A DNA stretch of 5,469 nucleotides from the NCBI GenBank assembly GCA_016781225.1, contig JADDQT010000149.1, positions 1 to 5,469 of the forward strand. Reading direction: 5' to 3'. The notes below the pieces were generated by a model. The model ran no database searches and was not told the origin of the DNA. It saw only the letters and a list, made by a program, of their open reading frames with translations. Source of the DNA: Actinomycetota bacterium (GTDB taxonomy: Bacteria > Actinomycetota > Acidimicrobiia > Acidimicrobiales > GCA-2861595). The translations under genes were made by a program, and so were the position numbers. Positions 1-5,469 of this stretch are shown one piece after another. The number at the start of each line of letters is the position of its first letter. Positions within the stretch are counted from its first letter, which is position 1.

Positions 1-1
1 C

Positions 2-853
2 GTCGTGATGGCGATGGCCGCCCTCGTCGTGGGCGGCGCCGTCTTGCGCCCCGGCAAGGACCGGTGGTGGGTGCCGGTCGCCACTCTGTTGACCGTGCTC
101 GTGGTGGCTGTAGGCGCCGCCTGGGCGGCGTCGCAAGCCAAGCCGTCTTGGTCGCCTCGCTACTTCGCGATCTTCGTGACCCCCATCGTCGTGGTGATCG
201 GGGCCCTGCTCAGCCGTGACGGACGCCGGGGTCTGCTGGCGCTCGTTCTCATTCTCCTCCTCTGGACCGGCTCGTTGGCATGGCTCGCCGGGCGGCGGAT
301 CCCAGCCCTTCCCGACGACAAGAGCAACGTGAAGTGGCTGGCTGCCCAATTCAGACCGCTGATGCAACCAGGTGACGTCGTGGCTTCGGCGGAGATCGAG
401 GGCGTCCCGCTGCTGCGCTACTACCTTCCGTCGGACGTCCGGTACGCCACGCCCGAAGGCATGGTGGCCGACCCACGGGTGGTCGACTGGAGAGACGCCT
501 TCCAACGCCTGAGCCAGGCCCGGCCCCAGACGACCCTCGGCACCATGCTCGATGGGCTGGCGGTTGGAGACCGGGTCTTCCTCGTCTGCCCGCGCTACGT
601 TTCCCCGCTCGCAGCCGGCTCCGGACAAACGGATCTGGCGTCGGGCGACGTGGTTCCTGGCCAAGATCGAGCCAACGGTGCCCGGGAAGGGTTTTCCGGC
701 TCCTGGTACGCCTTGGTCCAGCGCCATTGCCGCTCCTGGATGGAACAGTTGTCGGGAGACAGCCGGCTGCGTCTGGTCGCCGGCCCTACCCCACCACCGG
801 CCCAAGAGAGGCGAGGAGCTGCGGTGTTCGTGCTGGCCTACCAAAGGAACTAA
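2..853 (+). CDS. GT-C (GT39/PMT-like) membrane glycosyltransferase, C-terminal part, cut by left window edge
   Basis: The reading frame is open from the window edge to a TAA at 851-853, leaving about 284 residues. The first third is membrane-embedded: hydrophobic segments lie near residues 22-42, 52-69 and 76-96, numbering from the GTG at base 5. A PRYF motif (residues 51-54) precedes the second of these, at the place where the paralogue at 958-2685 has YRYL. The remaining ~180 residues form a soluble, probably extracytoplasmic domain with landmarks KSN (106-108), YYLP (139-142), RYAT (146-149), VDWR (160-163) and LVCP (193-196). All recur in the same order in the convergent gene. The catalytic N-terminal half is outside the window; the paralogue has over 300 residues before the RY motif, so the Met/GTG codons at the edge are unlikely to be the true start. 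Family membership is inferred from the paralogue; the sugar donor and acceptor cannot be read from this fragment. Confidence 0.75.
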   Translation, partial: VVMAMAALVVGGAVLRPGKDRWWVPVATLLTVLVVAVGAAWAASQAKPSWSPRYFAIFVTPIVVVIGALLSRDGRRGLLALVLILLLWTGSLAWLAGRRIPALPDDKSNVKWLAAQFRPLMQPGDVVASAEIEGVPLLRYYLPSDVRYATPEGMVADPRVVDWRDAFQRLSQARPQTTLGTMLDGLAVGDRVFLVCPRYVSPLAAGSGQTDLASGDVVPGQDRANGAREGFSGSWYALVQRHCRSWMEQLSGDSRLRLVAGPTPPPAQERRGAAVFVLAYQRN

Positions 854-957
854 TCCCATACCTAGGTCCGCCAGCATCGTCTCGTTCAACCTCAGCGGCG
901 GGCCGCCGACGTCTGCACCGGCTCACGACCAGGGCAGCAGAACTGGCGACGAAGAGG
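854..957. other. Short intergenic region between convergent genes, with a weak GC hairpin
   Basis: These 104 bp separate the two convergent stop codons. The only structure I see is a short GC-rich inverted repeat, CGGCG at 896-900 and CGCCG at 904-908 with a 3-base loop. It has no T-run on either side, so it is at best a weak bidirectional terminator, and a 5-bp GC stem is expected by chance in DNA of this composition. I see no promoter or small ORF with a ribosome binding site. Confidence 0.3.
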
Positions 958-2685
958 TCAGAGCCTGGTGAGGAGGTATGCCTCCACGGAGGTATTCCTG
1001 ACCTCGTCAGGCGGTGTGATGGACTTCTCCAGCCGGAACCGGGGGTCGGTCAGGAGCATGGTGTTCAACTGGTTGCAGCGAAGCCGGATGGCGCCGTGAA
1101 ACATCGCCCCCCGGGATTGACGAAGGGAGACGGCTTGCGAAACGGCGGTCACATCTGGCTCCGTGGTCTCCCTTGTCGGCGTCTGGTCGTCGTCGCTCGG
1201 TGAGCTCTGTCCCAGACCGGTCCGCTCAGTCGCCACCGTGCCTGGCGGGCACACCAGGAGGACGTGCGCGCCCTGGGTGAGTGCATCCAGGAGCGGCGGT
1301 GCTGTCTTGGACGGTTCCACGCCCAGCCGCTCCATGCTCTTGCGCCAGTCGACGATGTCCTCGTCGGGCACTGGTCCCGAGCTGGTCGCGTAGCGAAGAC
1401 CAGGCGGTAGGTAGTGGGCGAACATGGGCACCATCTCGAAGTCAGGCGAGATTACGAGGTCATTGGCTTGGAGCTGGGGGCCCACCTCCTCGGCCACCGC
1501 CTTGGCATTGCTCTTCGTGTAGGCCGGGCCCTTGGTGCCGATGGGCAGCGTGAAGAAGGCGGCGACCCACAGAGCGGCCAGTGCCGCTCTTCCTCCGCGG
1601 GCCAGCCCCGCCGCCAGCAGGAGGAGCAGGGGTCCTACCACTGCCGCCAGGTACCGGTAGGCGAATATCGATGAACCCCAGCCTCCGACCAGGACGACGA
1701 CCGGCACGATGGCGATGGCCGTGATGGCCAAGGCCTTCCGGCCCCACGGCCATCGAAGCACCACCATCAACCCTGCCGCCGTGCCGAGCCCCAGAGCCAC
1801 CAAGGCATCTGGGCCCCCGAGCGCGTTGGTCAGTTCGATCCGCATCTCCAGCAGCACAGGCTTGCTCGCCCACGGCTGGAGGTCCTGGCTCCGCTGGTAG
1901 AGCAGGGTGGGCAGCCACGGCAGGTACAGAAGTCCGACGGCGCCGAAGGCGAGGGTACCGTCGACCAGGAGCCGCCTGCGGTCCCGGCTGAGGGCGAAGC
2001 ACGGCACCAGGGCTGCGGCGGTGCCGACGGCGACCAGCAGCCCCCAGTTGTGGGCATACATCAGGAGGGCTAAGACGACTACGAAGGCGGGCAGGTACCT
2101 CCTGCGACCGAACACGAATCCATGGACGAAGGTCGCCGTGGCCAGCAGGGACAGCAGTACCACGAGGGAGTACATCCGAGTCTCGGTGGCGAAGAAAGCC
2201 ACGAAGGGGCTCAGGGCGGCAAGTACGGCGCAGATCCATCCCGTGCGCCGCCCGAAGAGGCTCCAGCCCGCCCACAGGGCGGCCGGTACCACCGCCACAC
2301 CGAAGATCAGTGACAAGGCGTGGGTCGAGACCTCGGAGGGCCCGAAGAGTGACATCCAGACGTGGAGCAGCAGGTAGTAGAGGGGTGGCGCCCCATCTTG
2401 GCGAAGCAGGGCGGGAATGTCAGCGAAGCGGTGGGAGGCGACCCCAACGCTTATGCCTTCGTCCAGCCAGTACCACGTGCCAATGGCCCGACCCCATAGG
2501 ACTGCCACGACGGCGACGAGGGCCAGCAGCGCGGCCAGGTCCAGGAGCGAGAGCCGGCGCAGCGGCCCAGGGCCCGCCGGCCGGCTCAGGGCTCGGGACA
2601 GGAAGGGCAGCCGATCACCGGGGTTGACCAGCGCCGACTCGCCGTTGCCAGCGCCGGCAGCCAGCTCTCGTTGCTCCGTCACCAT
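958..2685 (-). CDS. GT-C (GT39/PMT-like) membrane glycosyltransferase, full length
   Basis: This 575-residue integral membrane protein is predicted to transfer a sugar, usually from a polyprenyl-phosphate sugar in this superfamily, to an acceptor on the outer face of the membrane. After a ~45-residue cytoplasmic tail and a first membrane helix (about 47-69) comes WYWLDEGIS, whose Asp75-Glu76 sits in the first external loop, where GT-C enzymes carry their catalytic acidic residue. DGAPPLYYLLLHVW (97-110) and ETRMYSL (168-174) are also typical of bacterial GT39 proteins. About ten hydrophobic helices run to residue ~382, with a YRYL motif at 344-347. A soluble C-terminal domain of ~190 residues follows, with KSN, HYLP, RYAT, VDWR and LVCP. 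I chose the ATG at 2685 because GGAGGT lies 6 bases upstream; an in-frame ATG at 2730 would overlap the epimerase gene by 32 bases. It lies 13 bp downstream of that gene, probably in one operon. Donor and acceptor are unknown. Confidence 0.85.
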   Translation of the reverse strand: MVTEQRELAAGAGNGESALVNPGDRLPFLSRALSRPAGPGPLRRLSLLDLAALLALVAVVAVLWGRAIGTWYWLDEGISVGVASHRFADIPALLRQDGAPPLYYLLLHVWMSLFGPSEVSTHALSLIFGVAVVPAALWAGWSLFGRRTGWICAVLAALSPFVAFFATETRMYSLVVLLSLLATATFVHGFVFGRRRYLPAFVVVLALLMYAHNWGLLVAVGTAAALVPCFALSRDRRRLLVDGTLAFGAVGLLYLPWLPTLLYQRSQDLQPWASKPVLLEMRIELTNALGGPDALVALGLGTAAGLMVVLRWPWGRKALAITAIAIVPVVVLVGGWGSSIFAYRYLAAVVGPLLLLLAAGLARGGRAALAALWVAAFFTLPIGTKGPAYTKSNAKAVAEEVGPQLQANDLVISPDFEMVPMFAHYLPPGLRYATSSGPVPDEDIVDWRKSMERLGVEPSKTAPPLLDALTQGAHVLLVCPPGTVATERTGLGQSSPSDDDQTPTRETTEPDVTAVSQAVSLRQSRGAMFHGAIRLRCNQLNTMLLTDPRFRLEKSITPPDEVRNTSVEAYLLTRL

Positions 2686-2691
2686 TGGCCG

Positions 2692-2697
2692 ACCTCC
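2692..2697 (-). promoter_or_regulatory. Ribosome binding site deciding the glycosyltransferase start
   Basis: Read on the minus strand this is GGAGGT, a near-perfect Shine-Dalgarno sequence, 6 bases before the ATG at 2685. It lies just after and partly over the stop codon of the upstream epimerase gene (TGA at 2701-2699). This supports the start at 2685 over the in-frame ATG at 2730 and suggests translational coupling of the two genes. Confidence 0.75.
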
Positions 2698-2698
2698 G

Positions 2699-3736
2699 TC
2701 AAGAAAGCCACTTGAGCACGCGGATGGCACCCATCTTGGCCGGCTGGCGGTGCGCCGAGACGTCGGTCCTGGCCTGGATCTCGTCGTAGTCCCGCTCGTA
2801 GCTCTTGTACGCCTCGGCCAGCATCTGCTCGTTGGTCACCGAGGGATGCCAACCCAGCTCGGTCTTCGCCCTGCTCGTGTCGAACTCGAAGTCCTCCGAG
2901 ATCATGCGCCAGTGGTACGGCCCCAGAGGTGAGACCTTCAGGATGCTCGCCAGGCGCATGGCCGCCTGGGTGGGCGCCTTTGGGAGGGAGGCGACCCGGG
3001 CGCCCGTGCCGGCCTTGGCAATGGTGTACTCGTAGATCTCCCGCAGAGACTTCACGTGGTCCGAGCCGACGTTGTAGACGCCAGAGCCGGGACGCCGCAT
3101 TGCCAGAATGCAAGCCTCGGCGACGTCGGGTGCATAGACGAACTGGTAGCGGTTGCCGCCATCGCCCACCACCCAGACCTTGCGGCCCTCGCGGATGAAG
3201 TCGAAGAGGATGGCAAGGAGGCCCAGGCGACCGCTGTCGATGATCGTCGGGCAACGCAAGACCACCGAGTCGACGCGGTCCCCGTAGCGCATCAAGACCT
3301 TCTCCGCCTCCCACTTGGACCTTCCGTAGATCTCGACCGGGTCGGGGGTGTCATCCTCCCGGACGGGCCGGCCCAGGCTGTTGCCCCAAAGACAGTTCGA
3401 GGACGTGAAGACGATCTTCTCCACGCCGTGCTTGGCGGCCTGGCGCGCCAGGGCCTCGGTGCCGTCGACGTTGGAGCCCCAGAGGAGGCTCTCGTCGCTG
3501 ACGGCGTGGGCGAGGATGGCGGCACAGTGGAAGACGGCGCTGAAGCGGTGCTTCGAGAACAACTTGTCGAGGAGCGCCTCGTCCCTGATGTCACCCCGCA
3601 CGTTCTGGAGGCGGGGGTGGCTGGTGGCGTCCGAGTGGAGGTCGACGCTCACGCAATCGAACCCCTCCTCGAGCAGCCGCTGCTTGAGGATCCCCCCGAA
3701 GAAGCCTGCCCCCCCGGTGACCAGGACCGTCTTCAT
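2699..3736 (-). CDS. NAD-dependent sugar epimerase/dehydratase (extended SDR)
   Basis: This is an extended short-chain dehydrogenase/reductase of about 345 residues, a usual length for the family, which typically converts nucleotide sugars in the cytoplasm. Visible features are the N-terminal Rossmann motif TGGAGFFGG (residues 7-15), an acidic residue at the end of the second strand (D32, expected to contact the NAD ribose), GDI (48-50), the active-site TSSN (111-114), the catalytic YGRSK (Y137, K141), and a C-terminal FDTSRAKTELGWHPS (284-298) typical of this group. The start is uncertain. ATG 3736 places the Rossmann strand at the N-terminus, as is usual, but has no clear Shine-Dalgarno. 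In-frame alternatives are ATG 3778, ATG 3802 and GTG 3811, and the extra residues look unconserved. The gene is followed 13 bp later by a membrane glycosyltransferase, which suggests a role in making a surface glycan or glycolipid. The exact substrate (for example UDP-glucose or another NDP-sugar) cannot be told from the sequence. Confidence 0.88.
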   Translation of the reverse strand: MKTVLVTGGAGFFGGILKQRLLEEGFDCVSVDLHSDATSHPRLQNVRGDIRDEALLDKLFSKHRFSAVFHCAAILAHAVSDESLLWGSNVDGTEALARQAAKHGVEKIVFTSSNCLWGNSLGRPVREDDTPDPVEIYGRSKWEAEKVLMRYGDRVDSVVLRCPTIIDSGRLGLLAILFDFIREGRKVWVVGDGGNRYQFVYAPDVAEACILAMRRPGSGVYNVGSDHVKSLREIYEYTIAKAGTGARVASLPKAPTQAAMRLASILKVSPLGPYHWRMISEDFEFDTSRAKTELGWHPSVTNEQMLAEAYKSYERDYDEIQARTDVSAHRQPAKMGAIRVLKWLS

Positions 3737-3894
3737 GTCTGGAGAGGGACGCGCAGCATCCCGTCCGTCGCCGTGCATTCCCTTACCGTAATCACTCCTC
3801 ATCGCGAGCACCTGTCATGGCACACGAGACGTCTGCGGGGACCACGCGCTGGAGCGAGCACTCCCATCGCCCGACGCCCGGTTACAGTCGAGTC
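3737..3894. other. Divergent promoter region between the epimerase and cobalamin operons
   Basis: About 160 bp separate the chosen epimerase start from the riboswitch. On the plus strand a -10-like TACAGT lies at 3883-3888. On the minus strand a -10-like TACGGT lies at 3790-3785, seven bases before the alternative epimerase start ATG 3778. I see no good -35 box on either strand at normal spacing and no convincing operator palindrome. If the epimerase really begins at 3778 or 3811, part of this stretch is coding. Confidence 0.4.
3883..3888 (+). promoter_or_regulatory. Possible -10 box of the cobalamin operon
   Basis: TACAGT fits the TANNNT pattern of actinobacterial -10 elements. It ends 6 bases before the first base of the predicted riboswitch P1 stem at 3895, so a transcript starting there would begin at or just before the aptamer. 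The expected -35 position (about 3860-3865) does not resemble TTGACA, so this rests on the -10 match and its position alone. Confidence 0.35.
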
Positions 3895-3991
3895 GCTGCG
3901 GTACCGACAAGCCGGTGCAAGCCCGGCGCGGCCCCCGTCACTGTGACCGGGTAGGCGAGCTGCCACCCGGGAGCCAGACGCCGGCCGCAGC
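3895..3991 (+). ncRNA. Cobalamin riboswitch (aptamer)
   Basis: This RNA element binds a cobalamin and lowers expression of the downstream cobalamin-synthesis genes when the cofactor is abundant. Seen in order: a closing P1 stem GCTGCGGT (3895-3902) with GCCGCAGC (3984-3991); the GCCGG...CCGGC hairpin (3911-3915 with 3923-3927) enclosing the conserved GGTGCAA type loop; the core GCCCCCGTCACTGTGA (3931-3946), the most diagnostic piece; a stem CCGGGT/ACCCGG (3947-3952 with 3965-3970) capped by GGC/GCC; and a B12-box-like GAGCCAGACGCC (3971-3982). At about 97 nt it is compact, lacking the long peripheral arms of the largest class. It lies 28 bases before cobI, so repression probably acts on translation initiation or early termination. 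The gene content downstream independently supports the call. Confidence 0.92.
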
Positions 3992-4010
3992 ATGGGACTG
4001 GCGTTCGCTC

Positions 4011-4015
4011 GAGGA
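4011..4015 (+). promoter_or_regulatory. Ribosome binding site of cobI, within the riboswitch expression platform
   Basis: GAGGA lies 4 bases before the ATG at 4020 and decides that start. The four bases just before it, GCTC at 4007-4010, are complementary to the GAGC loop at 3957-3960 of the aptamer, so ligand-dependent pairing next to the binding site is possible. That pairing is inferred from complementarity only. Confidence 0.5.
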
Positions 4016-4019
4016 CACG

Positions 4020-4730
4020 ATGGGTGGGTCACTGGTGGGGGTGGGCGTCGGCCCGGGCGACCCCGAGCAGCTCACCCTGCGGGCGCTTCGAGTGCTGCGC
4101 CAGGCCGACCGCGTTTTCTCCCCCACCATCGCCCTCGATTCGTTGGGCAGGGCGGAGTCCATCGTGCGCCAGGCCGACTCCGGCATCGCCGTCGAGCGCC
4201 TCGTCTTCGCCATCACCGGAGACGACGACGCCAGGGCCGCCGCCCACTCCGACGCCGCGGCGCTGGTGGTGGCCTGCCTGGACGCCGGCGAGCAGGTGGC
4301 GTTCGCCACGCTCGGTGACCCGAACGTGTACAGCACCTTCCATCACTTGGCGGCGGCGGTGCTCGAGCGCCGCCCCGGGACGCCGATCGCCACCGTGCCG
4401 GGGATCATGGCCTTCCAGGAGCTCGCCGCTCGGGCGGCCACGGTGGTGCTCGACGGCACCGAGAGGCTCTCGGTAGTGAGTGCCGTCGACGGGGCTGACG
4501 CCCTCGACGGACCCCTCGGCGATCCCGAGGCCGCCCTCGTCGTCTACAAGGGCGGTCGCCACCTCCCCGAGATCGCCGAGCGCCTGGAGGCGGCGGGTCG
4601 CCTGGACGGCGCCGTCTTCGGTGAGCTCCTCGGCCTTCCCGGCGAGCAGGTCGGATCCGTCCAGGACCATCGCGCTCGGCCCGCCACCTACCTGGCCACC
4701 GTGCTCGTACCCCCCGCCATCCGATCGTGA
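4020..4730 (+). CDS. cobI: Precorrin-2 C20-methyltransferase (CobI/CbiL family)
   Basis: This 236-residue cytoplasmic enzyme is predicted to transfer a methyl group from S-adenosylmethionine to C-20 of precorrin-2 (or cobalt-factor II in the anaerobic route), the first dedicated methylation of corrin-ring synthesis. It carries the tetrapyrrole methylase signatures: VGVGPGDPEQLTLRAL (8-23), the SAM-site loop ATLGDPNVYSTF (96-107) and VPGIMAFQELAA (126-137). The TLGDPxxYST form and the length fit the C20 enzyme better than CobJ, CobM or CobF. The ATG at 4020 is chosen because GAGGA precedes it and the GVGPGDP strand then sits at the N-terminus; upstream codons in this frame belong to the riboswitch. 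The gene is under riboswitch control, and its TGA overlaps the GTG start of the next methyltransferase. Whether the pathway is aerobic or cobalt-early cannot be decided from this window. Confidence 0.92.
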   Translation: MGGSLVGVGVGPGDPEQLTLRALRVLRQADRVFSPTIALDSLGRAESIVRQADSGIAVERLVFAITGDDDARAAAHSDAAALVVACLDAGEQVAFATLGDPNVYSTFHHLAAAVLERRPGTPIATVPGIMAFQELAARAATVVLDGTERLSVVSAVDGADALDGPLGDPEAALVVYKGGRHLPEIAERLEAAGRLDGAVFGELLGLPGEQVGSVQDHRARPATYLATVLVPPAIRS

Positions 4731-5469
4731 TCTCATTCGTGGGCGCCGGACCGGGCGCGGCCGACCTCATCACGATCCGCGGGCGGGACCGCTTGGCCGC
4801 GGCCGACGTTGTGGTGTGGGCTTCGTCGCTGGTCCCCCGGGAGGTTCTGGCCCACACCCGTGCCGGTACCGAGACCCACGACTCCGCGTCCATGACCCTC
4901 GAGGACGTGCTGGGCGTCTACGCCGCCCATCCGGACGCGGCGGTGGTGCGCCTCCACTCGGGAGACCCTTCTGTCTACGGCGCCATTCAGGAGCAGATCG
5001 ACTGGTGCATCTCCCAGGAACGGGATTTCGAGATAGTGCCTGGCGTGACCTCGCTGGGAGCGGCGGCGGCGGCCGTCGGCCGCGAGCTCACGGTGCCCAA
5101 GGTCGCCCAGAGCGTGGTGCTCACCCGCCTCGCCGGCCGCACCTCGGCCAGCATGCCCGCCGGCGAGTCGCTGGCCGCCTTCGCAAGCCACGGCACCACC
5201 ATGGCGGTGTTCCTCTCCGGCGCCCGGCCGCGGGAGCTGCAGGACCAGCTGCTGTCACCGGGAAGTGGTTACACCGCCGACACTCCTGCGGTGGTCGTGG
5301 TGCGGGCGTCGTGGCCCGACGAGCGAGTGGTGGCCACCACGGTGGGGTCGCTGGCCGAGGACATGGCCGCAACCGGCGCCCGGACCACGGTGCTGGTCCT
5401 GGTGGGTCCGGCCCTCCGTGGTACCGCCCAGCGCAGCCGTCTCTACGCTCCCGACCATGCTCCTCGGTT
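4727..5469 (+). CDS. cobM: Precorrin-4 C11-methyltransferase (CobM/CbiF family), 3' end cut by window
   Basis: The frame is open from the GTG at 4727 to the right edge, giving 247 residues without a stop. The protein methylates C-11 of precorrin-4 (or cobalt-precorrin-4) with S-adenosylmethionine. Diagnostic motifs are FVGAGPGAADLITIRG (4-19), WASSLVP (31-37), RLHSGDPSVYGAIQEQ (75-90), VPGVTSLGAAAAAVGREL (104-121) and SVVLTRLAGRTS (129-140); the GAIQEQ and LTRLxGRT blocks distinguish CobM/CbiF from other corrin methylases. The segment SRLYAPDHAPR at the end resembles the usual family C-terminus, so only a few residues are probably missing. The GTG start overlaps the cobI stop (GTGA, 4727-4730) and has no strong Shine-Dalgarno of its own, which points to translational coupling with cobI and shared control by the riboswitch. 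Confidence 0.93.
   Translation, partial: MISFVGAGPGAADLITIRGRDRLAAADVVVWASSLVPREVLAHTRAGTETHDSASMTLEDVLGVYAAHPDAAVVRLHSGDPSVYGAIQEQIDWCISQERDFEIVPGVTSLGAAAAAVGRELTVPKVAQSVVLTRLAGRTSASMPAGESLAAFASHGTTMAVFLSGARPRELQDQLLSPGSGYTADTPAVVVVRASWPDERVVATTVGSLAEDMAATGARTTVLVLVGPALRGTAQRSRLYAPDHAPR

Noticed and set aside
896..908. Rho-independent terminator between the convergent genes
   Set aside because: The inverted repeat has only 5 bp with a 3-base loop and no T-run on either strand, which is weak in DNA this GC-rich. It is noted only as a possible hairpin.
1460..2275. Minus-strand open frame of 271 codons inside the full-length glycosyltransferase
   Set aside because: It is a shifted frame of the same strand, rich in Arg, Pro and Gly, with no membrane helices or motifs. 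It is a compositional shadow of the real gene.
2686..2730. Upstream ATG at 2730 as the glycosyltransferase start
   Set aside because: It would overlap the epimerase gene by 32 bases and lacks a clear Shine-Dalgarno, while ATG 2685 has GGAGGT at ideal spacing.
3056..3946. Long plus-strand open frame (296 codons) antisense to the epimerase gene
   Set aside because: It covers a clear SDR gene on the other strand and runs into the riboswitch. The product has no recognisable fold or hydrophobic pattern, and such open frames are common opposite GC-rich genes.
3915..4019. Upstream in-frame extension of cobI to a GTG at 3915
   Set aside because: The extra 35 codons lie within the cobalamin riboswitch, and the conserved methylase N-terminal strand begins just after the ATG at 4020, which has its own GAGGA.
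3992..4318. ATG at 3992 as a possible start for the first cobalamin gene
   Set aside because: It is in a different frame from the methylase, gives an Arg/Gly-rich product without motifs and has no ribosome binding site.
4029..4736. Minus-strand open frame of 235 codons opposite cobI
   Set aside because: The plus strand encodes a recognisable precorrin methylase over the same bases. The antisense product is Gly/Arg/His-rich with no motif.
4733..5191. Minus-strand open frames opposite the right end of the window
   Set aside because: The plus strand carries the CobM signature motifs throughout this stretch, so these antisense frames are shadows.

Overview
The window looks like chromosomal DNA from a high-GC bacterium, most likely an actinobacterium. 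This is inferred from strong G/C bias at third codon positions, a GTG start, Ala/Val/Arg-rich proteins and a compact GC-rich cobalamin riboswitch. No taxonomic marker gene is present, so the assignment is only a suggestion. The window holds five protein-coding genes, two of them cut by the window ends, and one clear riboswitch.

Left part (1-2685), envelope glycosylation. A plus-strand gene, cut at the left edge, encodes the C-terminal part of a multi-pass GT-C (GT39/PMT-like) membrane glycosyltransferase. Facing it, and separated by about 104 bp, a minus-strand gene encodes a full-length protein of the same family (575 aa). The two share a C-terminal soluble domain with the same landmarks in the same order, so they are convergent paralogues. 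Middle part (2699-3736): an extended-SDR NAD-dependent sugar epimerase/dehydratase lies 13 bp upstream of the full-length glycosyltransferase on the same strand. These two probably form an operon acting on nucleotide-sugar supply and on transfer of sugar to a lipid, polymer or protein at the membrane.

Right part (3737-5469), cobalamin biosynthesis. A divergent intergenic region of about 280 bp carries a possible -10 box and a cobalamin riboswitch on the plus strand. Next come precorrin-2 C20-methyltransferase (cobI/cbiL type) and, overlapping its stop codon by 3 bases, precorrin-4 C11-methyltransferase (cobM/cbiF type), which runs off the right edge and is nearly complete. Both enzymes methylate corrin-ring intermediates with S-adenosylmethionine. 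The riboswitch should turn them down when cobalamin is plentiful.

I found no CRISPR array, insertion sequence, tRNA, rRNA or phage gene. I also see no convincing undescribed system. The points most worth a second look are the convergent paralogous glycosyltransferases, the compact riboswitch with its short expression platform, and the uncertain start of the epimerase gene.
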